From: Paenibacillus sp. YN15
GTDB lineage: Bacteria > Bacillota > Bacilli > Paenibacillales > NBRC-103111
Length of the DNA: 49,221 nucleotides
Direction: 5' to 3'
Assembly: GCF_003285005.1 (NCBI RefSeq)
Contig: NZ_QMFA01000052.1
Location: 1-49,221 of the forward strand
Below, one piece after another: positions 33,467 to 41,259 of the stretch (the stretch's first letter is position 1; each line of letters begins with the position of its first letter). A program made the translations under genes and the position numbers. The notes beneath the pieces are model-generated. The model searched no databases. It worked only from the letters and a program-made list of their open reading frames with translations, and was not told the DNA's origin.

Positions 33467-34441
33467 CTAACCTTTGACCGCTCCCACCGTAAGCCCCTTG
33501 ACAAAGTATTTCTGAAAAAAGGGATACGCCATTACAATGGGGCCCATGCCGATGATTGCCATAGCCATCCGTGCCGTCTCACTGGGAAGCTTGGCCGCCT
33601 GGCCGTCCAATCCGCTCTCTGCGCCAATGGAATTCAGGAATTGCAAATTCCGCATCGCCTTGTACATCAGGTATTGAAGACTGATCAGCTTGTCATTGTT
33701 CATGAACACCAGACTGTTGAACCAGTCGTTCCAATAGCTAAGGGTGTAGAACAGGCCGATTGTAGCAAGAACCGGAAGGGATAGAGGCAGTACAATCCGG
33801 GCGAAAATCCGAATTTCTCCCGCCCCGTCAATCTTGGCGGACTCGAGAATGGACGGGTGAATGCTTGTGGTGAAGAAGGTTCTCATAATAATGACATAAA
33901 AGGCGCTGAGCAGATGATTGGGAATAATCAAGGCCCACAGAGTATCCCGGATATCCATTACATAAGTATAGACCAGATACCAGGGAACAAGACCGCCTCC
34001 GAAGATCATGGTGAAGAACACGAAGAAGGAGAAAAAGTTGCGGAAGGCAAAATCCTGTCTGGACAATGGATAAGCGACCAGGGCTGTGATGAAAAGAGCG
34101 ACGACGGTGCCCGTGCAGGTCACAAAAATGGAGATGAGGTAAGCATCCTTAATCGCGGTTGCATCGCGAAACAAATACTCGTAAGCGGTCCAGCTGAATA
34201 CTTTGGGAATTATGTTGTAGCCATGCAGATAGATGGCTTCCTGATCTGTAAGCGATACTCCCAGAACAATTAAAACCGGAAACACACATGCGGCGGAGAA
34301 TAAGAGAAAGAACAGATGCAGCAGATATTCTGTAACCGGCTTGATGGAATTGATTTGCCGACGGCGTTTCCGTACCGGGGCAGCTAAGGCTGCGGCGGGG
34401 GCCTTCTCTGCTGCTGCAGCTTCGTGAGTAAGTGGTTTCAC
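33467..34441 (-). CDS. Sugar ABC permease, YtcP/LplC type
   Basis: A 324-residue permease with six helices. A charged N-terminal extension (PVRKRRRQINSIKPVTEYLL) precedes helix 1; the EAA docking loop is ESAKIDGAGEIRIFARIVLP, and it ends in the family's GLTVGAVKG. It forms the heteromeric channel with the LplB-like protein encoded 12 bases upstream. The substrate follows from the binding protein and is probably an oligosaccharide. Confidence 0.93.
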   Translation of the reverse strand: MKPLTHEAAAAEKAPAAALAAPVRKRRRQINSIKPVTEYLLHLFFLLFSAACVFPVLIVLGVSLTDQEAIYLHGYNIIPKVFSWTAYEYLFRDATAIKDAYLISIFVTCTGTVVALFITALVAYPLSRQDFAFRNFFSFFVFFTMIFGGGLVPWYLVYTYVMDIRDTLWALIIPNHLLSAFYVIIMRTFFTTSIHPSILESAKIDGAGEIRIFARIVLPLSLPVLATIGLFYTLSYWNDWFNSLVFMNNDKLISLQYLMYKAMRNLQFLNSIGAESGLDGQAAKLPSETARMAMAIIGMGPIVMAYPFFQKYFVKGLTVGAVKG

Positions 34442-34453
34442 AGATAATCCCTC

Positions 34454-35413
34454 CTAGAACAGCGCATTCTCTCTGTCGACTTTGCGGACGATATAATTGG
34501 TGGTGAGCACTAGGATAAATCCGACCAAGGCTTGATACAAACCGGCTGCAGAGGACATCCCGATATCGCCCAAGTTAAGCAGCGCCCGATAAACGTAGGT
34601 GTCGATGACCTGGGTGGTGGGGAAAAGCGCGCCGGAATCAAGCGGCACTTGGTAGAATAAGCCGAAGTCGGAATTGAATATCTTGCCGATCTGCAGAAGG
34701 ATCATCACCACCAGCACCGGACGGATCAGCGGTATGGTGATTCTGGTAATCTGCTGCCATTTGCTGGCTCCATCAATAAGGGCGGCTTCGTAATATTCAC
34801 TGTCAACCCCGATGATGGCAGCCAGATAGACGATGCTGTAATACCCCACATGCTTCCATAGATTCACCAGCGGCAGGATAAACGGCCAATACTTTGCTTC
34901 GCTGTACCAGGATACCGGCGGAAAGCCCAGGGGCTCCAGAACAGATTTGTTAATAAAGCCGAACTCGCTGCTCAGAAGGGAATACCCCAGATAGCTCACT
35001 ACGATCATGGACAGAAAGTGCGGAAGGAACATCACACTTTGGTAGAAGCGGGCGGCCAGGCGGGCCCGAAGCTCGTTAAGCGCAATGGCAAACGCTACGG
35101 CCACCACCAGATTAAGGGCAATAAAAACCGTATTGTACAGCACCGTATTCCGGGTAATGATCCAGGCATCCCTCGTCTGGAACAGAAACTCGAAGTTTTT
35201 CAGGCCTACCCAGTCGCTTCCGAGAATGCCCTTGGAATAATCAATGCTCTTAAAGGCAATCACCACGCCGAACATGGGAAGATAGTTGTTCAGAATCAGG
35301 TAAAGCACTCCCGGCAGCAGGAGCAGGAGCAGAGCTTTGTCCCGTTTCACATTGCGCCCCAGTCTGATGGCCAATTTCCATGCCTTACCCTTTGTCAGCC
35401 CCATCGTTGTCAC
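34454..35413 (-). CDS. Sugar ABC permease, LplB/YteP type
   Basis: A 319-residue permease, first gene of the LplB-YtcP-LplA operon. LLLLLLPGVLYLILNNYLPM is helix 1; IAFKSIDYSKGILGSDWVGL and YEAALIDGASKWQQITRITI (EAA loop) are typical of LplB/YteP. The ATG has an AAAGGTG SD, and the promoter lies only some 25 bases upstream, next to the element at 35462-35502. YesN-YesM genes sit directly upstream, the classical arrangement for control of such operons. Confidence 0.93.
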   Translation of the reverse strand: MTTMGLTKGKAWKLAIRLGRNVKRDKALLLLLLPGVLYLILNNYLPMFGVVIAFKSIDYSKGILGSDWVGLKNFEFLFQTRDAWIITRNTVLYNTVFIALNLVVAVAFAIALNELRARLAARFYQSVMFLPHFLSMIVVSYLGYSLLSSEFGFINKSVLEPLGFPPVSWYSEAKYWPFILPLVNLWKHVGYYSIVYLAAIIGVDSEYYEAALIDGASKWQQITRITIPLIRPVLVVMILLQIGKIFNSDFGLFYQVPLDSGALFPTTQVIDTYVYRALLNLGDIGMSSAAGLYQALVGFILVLTTNYIVRKVDRENALF

Positions 35414-35429
35414 ACCTTTCGTTCATTTC

Positions 35430-35502
35430 CTATACACAGTATAGCGTCCCCCGGACCGGAACTCTATGGGGTGGCGTGACCTGCCTATTGATTTTGTGAC
35501 TG
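35430..35502 (-). promoter_or_regulatory. Promoter and shared activator element of the sugar-uptake operon
   Basis: A -10 TATACT (35438-35443, minus strand) sits in the palindrome CTATACACAGTATAG (35430-35444). Exactly 18 bp upstream lies the 41-bp element (35462-35502), 31/41 identical to the one before the heparinase-like gene: CAGTCA, A-rich, GTCACG, C-run, ATAGAG. Probably the site of the YesN-type activator encoded next door. Confidence 0.73.
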
Positions 35503-35521
35503 CTTCCTGACGCCCGGCAAA

Positions 35522-35550
35522 ATAAAAAGGCCCCTCATCTGTCTGGAGCC
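35522..35550 (-). terminator. Terminator after the YesN gene
   Basis: On the minus strand GGCTCC (35545-35550) pairs with GGGGCC (35529-35534), followed by TTTTTATTTT. It separates the two-component genes from the transport operon, which has its own promoter. Confidence 0.65.
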
Positions 35551-35566
35551 CTCCATAGAAACCCCG

Positions 35567-37177
35567 CTATTGCTGGGCATTGGGATTTTGGAATCTCTTG
35601 CGGAATTCCGCCGGGGAAATGCCCACTTTTTTCTTGAATGCCTGCCCGAAATGGGAATAATTCTCGTAGCCGATCTCCTCGCAGATATCCGTGATTTTCA
35701 TCTGGGTCTCCGTCAGCAGAATCTTGGCCCGGTCCATCTTGGCATTGATGATGAAATCGATCAGAGACTGCCCCGTTTCCCGCTTGAAGATGCGGGAGAG
35801 GTAGGCGGGGTTCAGATAAACATAACCTGCCGCTTTTTCCCGGGTGACATCCTGCAGATTGGCTTTGATGAATTTCTTCGTCTTCTCGATCAGCATGGAG
35901 CTTTCGTTGCGCTGCATATCCAGGTAGCGGAATGCCGCGTCCAGCAGACGCTCCGACCAGATCTTCAGCTGGGAAATGGAGCGAATGGCCGCAAGCTCCC
36001 CGCCCCGGTCGCGCAAGCCGGACCATTCCTTGACGGAGAGGCCGTGCTTGTGGGCCACGTGGTAGATCATATAGATTAGGGCATGATACAACGCGCTGGC
36101 CGACTCCGTGTTGGCTTGGGCCTCCTGCATATCCGCAAACAATTGGTCAAGCCGCTTGAGCAGCTCGGATTTATTGCCGGTCTCGAAGAGAACCACCCAA
36201 TCCGACCAAGGAATGGCATGGGGATGCTTTCTGGTGTCGGCTTGGCTCACAGGCTCATCCAGCTGCTGGATGGACAGAGGCTGGGACAGATTCTCCTGCT
36301 CCCGTTCAATTAAGCGGTGGCAGATCTCTGTCAGCTTGTGCAACGGCACCGCAGGTCCGATATAGCAGGATACGGTGCAATAGAAATAACGGTTGCAGGC
36401 ATCGGCGAATATACGGCAGGCATCGGCCACAGAGTCCGAATGGAGCAGCTGGCCGGGAGCGATGTACATCAGCGCAAATAAAATTCCGTTGTCATCCTTG
36501 ATAATATCTCCTGGGCAATCGCCCAATATCAGCTCGGACGCCGCCTTGCGCAGCGCATATTCCAAGGTGTCTTCGTCGCGGAGGCTGAATTCCTGATGCC
36601 ATTGCTCAATGCTGATCAGAATCGGAAGAATGCTGGCGTTAAGATCAACAGCCAGGTTAACATCCCGCAGATTCTCCTCCGTAGGCACTATTTTTCCGGC
36701 CAGCAGGTTCTGCCAATAATGCTCCACCACAACTGAGCGCTGCCGTTCCCACAGGCTCTGATACCTCCGTCCAGCCTCCATGATGCCGGCCGCGCTCCGG
36801 TTCTCGATGATGTGGTCCCGGGCCTTCTCAATAGCCGACACCAGCTCCTCCGTCTTGACCGGCTTCAGCAAATACTCAGAGCCGCCCAGCTGCATGGCCT
36901 TTTGCGCGTATGTGAATTCGGCGTGCCCGGTAAGGAAGATGGTCTCTGTCTGGGGGTAACGCTCATTCACCCATTCGATGAGCTTGAGGCCGCTGACGCC
37001 GGGCATTTCGATATCGCAGATAATAAGATCGATGGAATGGACTTCCATAATTTCCTTGGCTTCGTTGGTGCCCAGTGCATGATGCACCTCGGCAAAGCCC
37101 AGCGCGGCAAAGTCAATTGACTTTCTCATGGCCCGGATCACATAAATTTCATCATCAACAATCATCAGCTTCAGCAT
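35567..37177 (-). CDS. YesN-type response regulator (receiver + AraC HTH)
   Basis: A 536-residue regulator. The receiver domain (1-120) has the acidic pair DD in MLKLMIVDDE, phosphoacceptor Asp-55 in LIICDIEMPG and Lys in LLKPVKTEEL. The middle part is a long helical linker region. The C-terminal ~100 residues are the AraC double HTH (VTREKAAGYVYLNPAYLSRI, MKITDICEEIGYENYSHFGQ, KVGISPAEFRKRF). Its ATG overlaps the end of the YesM gene by seven bases. It probably activates the sugar-uptake operon and the heparinase-like gene through the shared 41-bp element. Confidence 0.93.
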   Translation of the reverse strand: MLKLMIVDDEIYVIRAMRKSIDFAALGFAEVHHALGTNEAKEIMEVHSIDLIICDIEMPGVSGLKLIEWVNERYPQTETIFLTGHAEFTYAQKAMQLGGSEYLLKPVKTEELVSAIEKARDHIIENRSAAGIMEAGRRYQSLWERQRSVVVEHYWQNLLAGKIVPTEENLRDVNLAVDLNASILPILISIEQWHQEFSLRDEDTLEYALRKAASELILGDCPGDIIKDDNGILFALMYIAPGQLLHSDSVADACRIFADACNRYFYCTVSCYIGPAVPLHKLTEICHRLIEREQENLSQPLSIQQLDEPVSQADTRKHPHAIPWSDWVVLFETGNKSELLKRLDQLFADMQEAQANTESASALYHALIYMIYHVAHKHGLSVKEWSGLRDRGGELAAIRSISQLKIWSERLLDAAFRYLDMQRNESSMLIEKTKKFIKANLQDVTREKAAGYVYLNPAYLSRIFKRETGQSLIDFIINAKMDRAKILLTETQMKITDICEEIGYENYSHFGQAFKKKVGISPAEFRKRFQNPNAQQ

Positions 37178-38922
37178 GATTTGTCCTCCGTTTCGTGAAG
37201 CGCTTCCCCTTCGGGAATGATAAGGCGCACAATTGCTCCTTTGGGAACGGCGTTGATGAACGATACCTCCGCCCGTCCGCCGAATGCCATGCGCATTCTT
37301 TCGATAACATTCCAGATGCCCATATGGCTTCCGGTGCCGTCGCCGAATTCATGGCGGTTGAAGCGCGCCAGCGTCTCAGGCTCGAAGCCTCTGCCGTTAT
37401 CCCGGATCAAAACCTGGAAGCAGCCGGGATTAGCTGCCTTGCCGTCAACGGCAATATCAATATGGAAGGGAATGCCCTCCTCCATGCCGTGGATGATGGA
37501 ATTTTCCACAAAGGGCTGAATGGTCAGCGGCAAAATCGTCACTTGGCGAAGCTCCTCTTGAAGCTCGATCCGGTAAGTCAGCTTCTCGGGAAACCGGAGA
37601 GACTGAATCTCCAGGTAGTTGCGGATATGCTGCAGCTCTTCCTCAATCGTAACCGTATCCCGGTGGGAGCGGGTAATAAACCGGAAATAATCGGCAAGAT
37701 GGCCGGTCATCTTATTGATCAGCTCATTCTCCCCCAACGTGGAGAGGCTGTTGATCACATTCAGGGAATTCAGGTAAAAGTGAGGGTTGATCTGGGCTTG
37801 CAGCCGCTTGAATTCCGATTGCTGCACCTTGAGCATTTCTTCATAAACGTTGATTTTCAGATGGCTGATCTGCGAGACCATGTGGTTGAAGGTGTGGATC
37901 AGAAAGCTCAGCTCCTCTGTCTGGGCATCCTTCACTCCGATCTCCAGCTCCCCCTTCATGACCCGGCGCATTCCCGCCGTCAGGGCGCTCAACGGACCAA
38001 ACAGCATCTTGCGCAGAGAATTGGAGTAAAGATAGAAGCTGATGAGCAACCCTATGGGAATCAGATAAATGACCCGTTGAAAAAAAGGCAGCTGCTGCAG
38101 CAGGGATTTCTCCGATATCATCGCGGCCAGGCTGATGGGCGCCTGCTGAAAGGGCGACCGGACAAGCAGATACTTCTTGCTGTCGGCCGGATTCTCGAAT
38201 ACCTGAAAGGCTTGGGGATTGTCCAGCAGCTTCAGGTTCAGGGCGGACATGGTTTCCTTGGGCATGGCCGTGCGGGTCAGCGGCTGCCCGGAGGAATCCA
38301 GCAGAATCGCTTCCCATTGGTCACCGTAATCAAGGCCGCGCAGCGGCGAAATCAAATCCTCCAGCAGAATCGCCGCGCCAATGCAAACATCGCTGTTGGC
38401 TTGGAGAATACGGACCAGATAACTCTCTTGACCGTAGAAAAGCACCTGCCAGCGGCCATCCAAATCCTGTCCCTGCTCCTTCAGATATTGCTCCAGCATA
38501 AGCTTCACATTCGTCGTATCCGTATAAGAAGAACGGGAAAAAATAAAATCCTTTTTCCCCGCGGAGTAGGCAAAAAACGAATGCAGGTTCTCGAAGGCGC
38601 TGCTTCCCGCGGTTAATTCGGCATGAATTTTCAGTTTGGCCAAGGTATAATCGCCATTGCTTTCTGGAAGCGTTTCCATGGCCAGATAATCGGATTCCGA
38701 GGCAGGTGTAACAATCTGCTTCAGGAGGTAGTGGGTGATATTCTCCAAGGTTTCGTCGATCTGCATAATATGAATGGACAAAACCTGGCTGGTGGAGCTG
38801 GACACCTCCTTGCGGACAACCTTCATCGCGTAATAGTTTTCGTAATAAAGAAACAACGCCAACGGAATGATAATGAACAGAAAGCCGCGAATCAACCGGA
38901 ATCGAAGTGTCGGTTTTCTCAT
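37171..38922 (-). CDS. YesM-type membrane sensor histidine kinase
   Basis: A 583-residue kinase. Helix 1 (RLIRGFLFIIIPLALFLYY) and a second helix (VIYLIPIGLLISFYLY, ~residue 300) flank an extracellular Cache-like sensor of about 260 residues. A HAMP domain follows, then the His_kinase block QINPHFYLNSLNVI with the phospho-His, and an HATPase (IQPFVENSIIHGMEEG; DNGRGF; GTGSHMGIWNVIERM). GGGGAA lies six bases before ATG 38922. It forms the two-component pair with the overlapping YesN gene and probably senses the polysaccharide fragment imported by the LplA system. Confidence 0.94.
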   Translation of the reverse strand: MRKPTLRFRLIRGFLFIIIPLALFLYYENYYAMKVVRKEVSSSTSQVLSIHIMQIDETLENITHYLLKQIVTPASESDYLAMETLPESNGDYTLAKLKIHAELTAGSSAFENLHSFFAYSAGKKDFIFSRSSYTDTTNVKLMLEQYLKEQGQDLDGRWQVLFYGQESYLVRILQANSDVCIGAAILLEDLISPLRGLDYGDQWEAILLDSSGQPLTRTAMPKETMSALNLKLLDNPQAFQVFENPADSKKYLLVRSPFQQAPISLAAMISEKSLLQQLPFFQRVIYLIPIGLLISFYLYSNSLRKMLFGPLSALTAGMRRVMKGELEIGVKDAQTEELSFLIHTFNHMVSQISHLKINVYEEMLKVQQSEFKRLQAQINPHFYLNSLNVINSLSTLGENELINKMTGHLADYFRFITRSHRDTVTIEEELQHIRNYLEIQSLRFPEKLTYRIELQEELRQVTILPLTIQPFVENSIIHGMEEGIPFHIDIAVDGKAANPGCFQVLIRDNGRGFEPETLARFNRHEFGDGTGSHMGIWNVIERMRMAFGGRAEVSFINAVPKGAIVRLIIPEGEALHETEDKSC

Positions 38923-38977
38923 AGCATTCCCCGCTCTGTCAACAAAGTTTTTGACCGCGCCCCTGATCGGGCTACCT

Positions 38978-38994
38978 AGATTGTAATACAATCT
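38978..38994. promoter_or_regulatory. Perfect palindrome upstream of the YesM gene
   Basis: AGATTGTAATACAATCT is a 17-bp perfect palindrome about 55 bases before the YesM start. It may be an operator in the two-component promoter; no dedicated repressor gene is adjacent. Confidence 0.45.
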
Positions 38995-39068
38995 CCGCGA
39001 AAAAAATAGATAGCCGTTTTGAAGGAAGGCTTTCCTTGCTGTGCGGCTTTTCCGGCAAGCTTACTCTC

Positions 39069-39205
39069 TACTATCCCTGCGTTTGACTTCTCATCACCTA
39101 GCTGCGGAACCCAGGGATAGACTTACGCCTCTCTTGGTATACTATCCCTTTGGCTCAGGTTGGAGAAGCTTCCTCTGGATGGAACCTGAGCGAAGGGGAT
39201 AATGG
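39069..39205. other. Structured intergenic region between YesM and the epimerase
   Basis: Two dyads share a CTATCCC start. CTATCCCTG/CAGGGATAG encloses about 30 bases near 39071-39118. Then about 19 nearly perfect base pairs (TATCCCTTTGGCTCAGGTT against AACCTGAGCGAAGGGGATA, 39142-39200) enclose about 21 bases. No T tail and no ORF with coding features. Either a long processed stem-loop or a repeat relic. Confidence 0.5.
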
Positions 39206-39251
39206 GCGGAAAGGGAGTACGACGGTATATTGAAGCCATACCCGCCGCGCC

Positions 39252-40157
39252 CTATTTCGCCTCCAGCGCCGAGCGGATGTCGGGGTAGAGGAAGCGGAAG
39301 CCCGCCTCCAGCGCTTTGGCAGGAAGGACCCGCTGGCCCTCCAGAAGCAGCGCGGACATTTCCCCCAGGGCAAGCTTAAGCGGCCCTCCCGGCGCGCGGA
39401 GCCAGGCGGAGCTGTGCAGGACGGCCGCCGCGGCTTTGGCGAAGTCGCGGTTTTGCACCGGCTGGGGAGCGGTTGCATTGATGACGCCGGACATGGCCTC
39501 ATTCTCCAGGGCAAACAGGATCAGCCGCACCAAATCCCGGCGGTGAATCCAGGACATCCACTGCTCCCCGCTGCCCAAGGGCCCCCCGGCGAACACCCGG
39601 AAGGGAAGCAGCATCAGCGGCAGCGCGCCGCCGTCCCGGTCCAGCACAATGCCGAAGCGCAGCACCGCCCTCCGCCTGGCCGGGATGGAGGCCGCAGCCG
39701 CCTCCCAGTCCCGGACCACCGAGGAGAGAAAATCCCCCTCCCCCGTGGCGCTTTCCTCCGTAAAGGCCGCGGAGCGGGAGAAGCCGTAGGCATTGACGCC
39801 GGAGGCCTGGATCAGCACCTCCGGGAGGGCGTCCGCCGATTCCAGCAGATGGGACAGCCGGTCCGCCGTCTCCACCCGGGAATCGCGGATTTTCTCCTTG
39901 GCGGCGGCAGTCCAGCGCTGGTTGATGGTTTCCCCCGCCAGATTCACCACGGCGCCAACGTTTTTCACCTGCTGCGGAGCCGCCTCCAGCGCCTCCCAGC
40001 TCACCAAGGAGAACGCTGCTCTCCCCTCCTCCGGCAAACGGTTGGACGAAGCCGCCCCTCCCCGGCTGATTACCCAGCCGCTGTGTCCGGCAGCGGCCAG
40101 AGCCGCCGTAAGAGCGCTGCCAACAAAGCCGGTACCCCCTGTGATCAGGATATTCAT
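39252..40157 (-). CDS. TIGR01777-type NAD(P)-binding epimerase (SDR family)
   Basis: A 301-residue extended short-chain dehydrogenase-like protein of the SDR39U1/YfcH group. MNILITGGTGFVGSALTAAL is the nucleotide-binding Rossmann start; VVNLAGETINQRWTAAAKEK, then VLIQASGVNAYG, are hallmarks of this subfamily, and the C-terminal DUF1731-like part ends PAKALEAGFRFLYPDIRSAL. It is cytoplasmic and its substrate is unknown in all members. It lies downstream of an AraC gene on the same strand, 55 bases away. Confidence 0.92.
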   Translation of the reverse strand: MNILITGGTGFVGSALTAALAAAGHSGWVISRGGAASSNRLPEEGRAAFSLVSWEALEAAPQQVKNVGAVVNLAGETINQRWTAAAKEKIRDSRVETADRLSHLLESADALPEVLIQASGVNAYGFSRSAAFTEESATGEGDFLSSVVRDWEAAAASIPARRRAVLRFGIVLDRDGGALPLMLLPFRVFAGGPLGSGEQWMSWIHRRDLVRLILFALENEAMSGVINATAPQPVQNRDFAKAAAAVLHSSAWLRAPGGPLKLALGEMSALLLEGQRVLPAKALEAGFRFLYPDIRSALEAK

Positions 40158-40212
40158 CCTGCATCAAACCTCCCTTTGCGCCGATTTCGCCAACCGGCGG
40201 ATTCGCCTCCAT

Positions 40213-41082
40213 TTACCCTCTGCCCATCCGCATGGAACGGTACTGGCCCGGGGCCATTCCCGTCCGGGTGCGGAACAGCCGGATAAAATAATTCACATTC
40301 TCAATGCCCACCTGAAGACCGATCTCGGAAACGGAAAATCCTGTGCTTTCCAAAAGGGACTTGGCTTTTTTTACCTGTAAATCATGCAGATATTGCAAAG
40401 GACTCATGCCTGTATGCCGCTTCAGGCAGCGGGCCAGGTAGTCGAAATGGAAATGCAGCGCCTGTTCCATATGTTTGGCATCAAAAGGGCGGTCCAAATT
40501 CTGCTGCAGGTACATAATTACCTGGTCGCAGAGCAATCTGGAGCGCGGCGTATACCGGCTCCGGGCCGAGGCCTGCAATTCCGCCAGCAGTCCGGAGAAT
40601 TGGGCTTGCAGGGGAAGAGAGTTGGCCGGGGACAGGGTCTGCTCCAGCTCCAGCATCCGCTGCAGATGCGGAAGAATGTCGGATATGTGCAATTCGACAA
40701 ACTTCGGGACATACATGACCTGCGGGCAGGGGGCAATATCAAAGTCCGTTCTTTGGGATATGGGCACCGACCAGGGAATCTGGCTGCTGTCTATGGTCCG
40801 CACCGGGGCCGGATGGACGAAGTGAATCCAGTAGATTTCCGTGGTTTCCTCACAGGGACGGTGTCCGCCGTGGGTGCGCCCCGGCTCCAGCACCAGCACG
40901 GAGCCCTCACGAATATCATATTGCTGATCGTCCTCCCACATGTACAATGTGCCTTTTAGAACAATAAGCATGTCATACACATTGAAGGAACGGACAAAAT
41001 GCTGCTGCCCCGGTTTCCAGAAGCCATGGCCGATCAACACCAGCTGGGGCAGCGGCGGAATTGCCAGCTCCAGGCATTGCAT
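40213..41082 (-). CDS. AraC-family regulator with cupin domain
   Basis: A 289-residue regulator. The N-terminal cupin shows NVYDMLIVLKGTLYMWEDDQ and VLVLEPGRTHGGHRP; the C-terminal HTH shows RPFDAKHMEQALHFHFDYLA, FSVSEIGLQVGIENVNYFIR and TGMAPGQYRSMRM. AAGGAGG lies eight bases before ATG 41082. It is divergent from the putative glycosidase at 41260; a loose inverted repeat (GGTAGAAAC at 41147-41155, GTTTCCGTTCCTACC at 41172-41186) between them could be its site. It likely controls that enzyme. Confidence 0.88.
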   Translation of the reverse strand: MQCLELAIPPLPQLVLIGHGFWKPGQQHFVRSFNVYDMLIVLKGTLYMWEDDQQYDIREGSVLVLEPGRTHGGHRPCEETTEIYWIHFVHPAPVRTIDSSQIPWSVPISQRTDFDIAPCPQVMYVPKFVELHISDILPHLQRMLELEQTLSPANSLPLQAQFSGLLAELQASARSRYTPRSRLLCDQVIMYLQQNLDRPFDAKHMEQALHFHFDYLARCLKRHTGMSPLQYLHDLQVKKAKSLLESTGFSVSEIGLQVGIENVNYFIRLFRTRTGMAPGQYRSMRMGRG

Positions 41083-41259
41083 AGCGGGGGCCTCCTTTTG
41101 ATCTGCCGAATCTTGCTTCCATTGTACCATATACGCAGCGCCAAAAGGTAGAAACTGTGCTATAAAAAGTCGTTTCCGTTCCTACCCCGCTTAGGATGCA
41201 GCCAAGTATAGTAAAGCTGTAAAAGCATTGCATCCACTTCACGGAAAGGACGAACCAAT

